A stretch of DNA of 13,527 bases from assembly GCA_013360825.1 (NCBI GenBank), contig JABWAY010000081.1, forward strand, positions 1 through 13,527. Reading direction: 5' to 3'. Source of the DNA: Candidatus Brocadiia bacterium (lineage in GTDB: Bacteria > Planctomycetota > MHYJ01 > WSZJ01). Positions 12,786 through 13,527 of this stretch are shown piece by piece. The notes beneath the pieces were generated by a model. That model did not search any database and was not told where the DNA came from. It saw only the letters and a list, made by a program, of their open reading frames with translations. The position numbers were made by a program, and so were the translations under genes. The stretch's first letter is position 1. Every line of letters starts with the position of its first letter.

Positions 12786-13527
12786 ATGAGAGACGGACGA
12801 GCGTGCTGCGGCGTGTCGGGGTGGGGTCTGGTGCTGGCGGCGGTGCTGGCGCCCCTGGTCTCGGGCTGCCGGGTGATGGCGCACGCGACGGAGCGGCTGC
12901 AGGTGGAACGCCGGCGCTCGCTGGCGCAGGAGACGCTCTCCGAGACGTGGGAACCCGCGCGCGTCACGGCGATCCGGGTTGAGCGGGACGCCGGGGGGCT
13001 CCGCGTGACGGCCGAGGGGGTCGAGCGCGGGACCCGCCGCGTGCGGGAACGCTTCACGGCGACGGTGGAGACCCGGTGTGCGCGTCGGGCGGTGGGGGGG
13101 ATTTTCGAGGCCCCCGATTCGTTCTGGGGGATCGCGGACGACGTCTGGGTCGGGACCGCCTTCGTCGGGATGTTCCTGCTCCGGCATGTCTGGACCGACG
13201 ATCCGGAGGTGCTGGCGGTGTTCGTGGCGCTGGCGGTCGGGCCGATGCTGGTGGATGTCGTGACGTTCATCCCGTTCTGGATCGCGGGGCACGACTGGTC
13301 GGGGGCGTGCGACTACTGCGCGGGGAGGGAGGACCTGGGGGAGCGGACGGAGGAGCGCGACGAAGAACTCGAGCGGCGCGGGGCCCTGGCGGCGGCGCGG
13401 ATCCGCGTGGATCAGGAGGGGCGTCCGGGAGATCCGCTGGCGACGCTGGCCGCGGACGCCGAGGGGTCGGCGCGGCTCCGCCCGGCGGAGATCGCACGGT
13501 GGTCTCTCGGCCACGGCGGCGATCTTC
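12786..13527 (+). CDS. Putative lipoprotein with hydrophobic hairpin, 5' part
   Basis: The frame is open for 247 codons from the ATG at 12786 to the window end, so the 3' end is missing. The N-terminus is a lipoprotein signal: MRDGR, a hydrophobic core (WGLVLAAVLAPLV) and the lipobox VSGC, making Cys28 the likely lipidated residue. After a charged region (about 35-95) come two hydrophobic stretches, near VWVGTAFVGMFLL and VLAVFVALAVGPMLVDVV, which look like a membrane hairpin. A short GACDYCAG motif (two Cys) and a Glu/Arg-rich segment follow. The last visible part (RIRVDQEGRPGDPLATLAAD) resembles the start of a carboxypeptidase-regulatory-like beta domain, but weakly. No family is recognised. 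It has a strong SD and an extended -10 upstream. Confidence 0.8.
   Translation, partial: MRDGRACCGVSGWGLVLAAVLAPLVSGCRVMAHATERLQVERRRSLAQETLSETWEPARVTAIRVERDAGGLRVTAEGVERGTRRVRERFTATVETRCARRAVGGIFEAPDSFWGIADDVWVGTAFVGMFLLRHVWTDDPEVLAVFVALAVGPMLVDVVTFIPFWIAGHDWSGACDYCAGREDLGERTEERDEELERRGALAAARIRVDQEGRPGDPLATLAADAEGSARLRPAEIARWSLGHGGDL

Noticed and set aside
12251..13514. Minus-strand open frames across 12251-13270 and 12693-13514
   Set aside because: They conflict with a plus-strand lipoprotein that has a strong SD, signal peptide and lipobox, and they are low-complexity Arg/Pro-rich.

Overview
The window comes from a high-GC bacterium. Gene order at the left (glmU, prs, rplY, pth, rpsF, ssb, rpsR, rplI, then dnaB) is a conserved chromosomal block of cell-wall precursor, nucleotide, translation and replication genes. 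The long CTC-type L25, the ssb gene between rpsF and rpsR, the zinc-type S18 and a lipoprotein signal at the far right fit a GC-rich Gram-negative lineage such as Planctomycetota, Acidobacteriota or a deltaproteobacterial relative. The phylum is an inference and cannot be fixed from this sequence alone.

Bases 1-5375 hold the 3' part of glmU and then prs, rplY, pth, rpsF, ssb, rpsR and rplI, all on the plus strand. They are tightly packed: glmU/prs and pth/rpsF overlap, and the other gaps are 3 to 14 bases, except for a 163-base gap before rplY that carries a likely internal promoter. A clean intrinsic terminator follows rplI. dnaB starts from its own promoter 80 bases further on, with the -10 element so close to the ATG that the mRNA is probably leaderless. 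A DUF2071 (YqjF-like) gene follows dnaB 10 bases later and is probably translated from the same transcript.

The right half is accessory. On the plus strand is a nitroreductase-fold flavoprotein that closely resembles iodotyrosine deiodinase and keeps its Glu-Tyr-Lys substrate-lid triad. Convergent to it is a TetR-family regulator with a well-formed promoter and a perfect 13-base palindrome over its TTG start codon. Upstream of tetR on the minus strand are two adjacent paralogous radical SAM proteins, joined TAA-ATG, driven by a plausible shared promoter. Each has a C-x3-C-x2-C cluster motif and a reduced three-cysteine SPASM/Twitch-like domain. Their substrate is unknown, and this pair is the best candidate in the window for undescribed chemistry.

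The window ends with a divergent pair: a single-pass membrane-anchored protein of unknown function (minus strand) and a lipoprotein (plus strand) that runs off the 3' end. No rRNA, tRNA, CRISPR array, insertion sequence or phage gene was seen. No gene-free stretch exceeds 300 bases.
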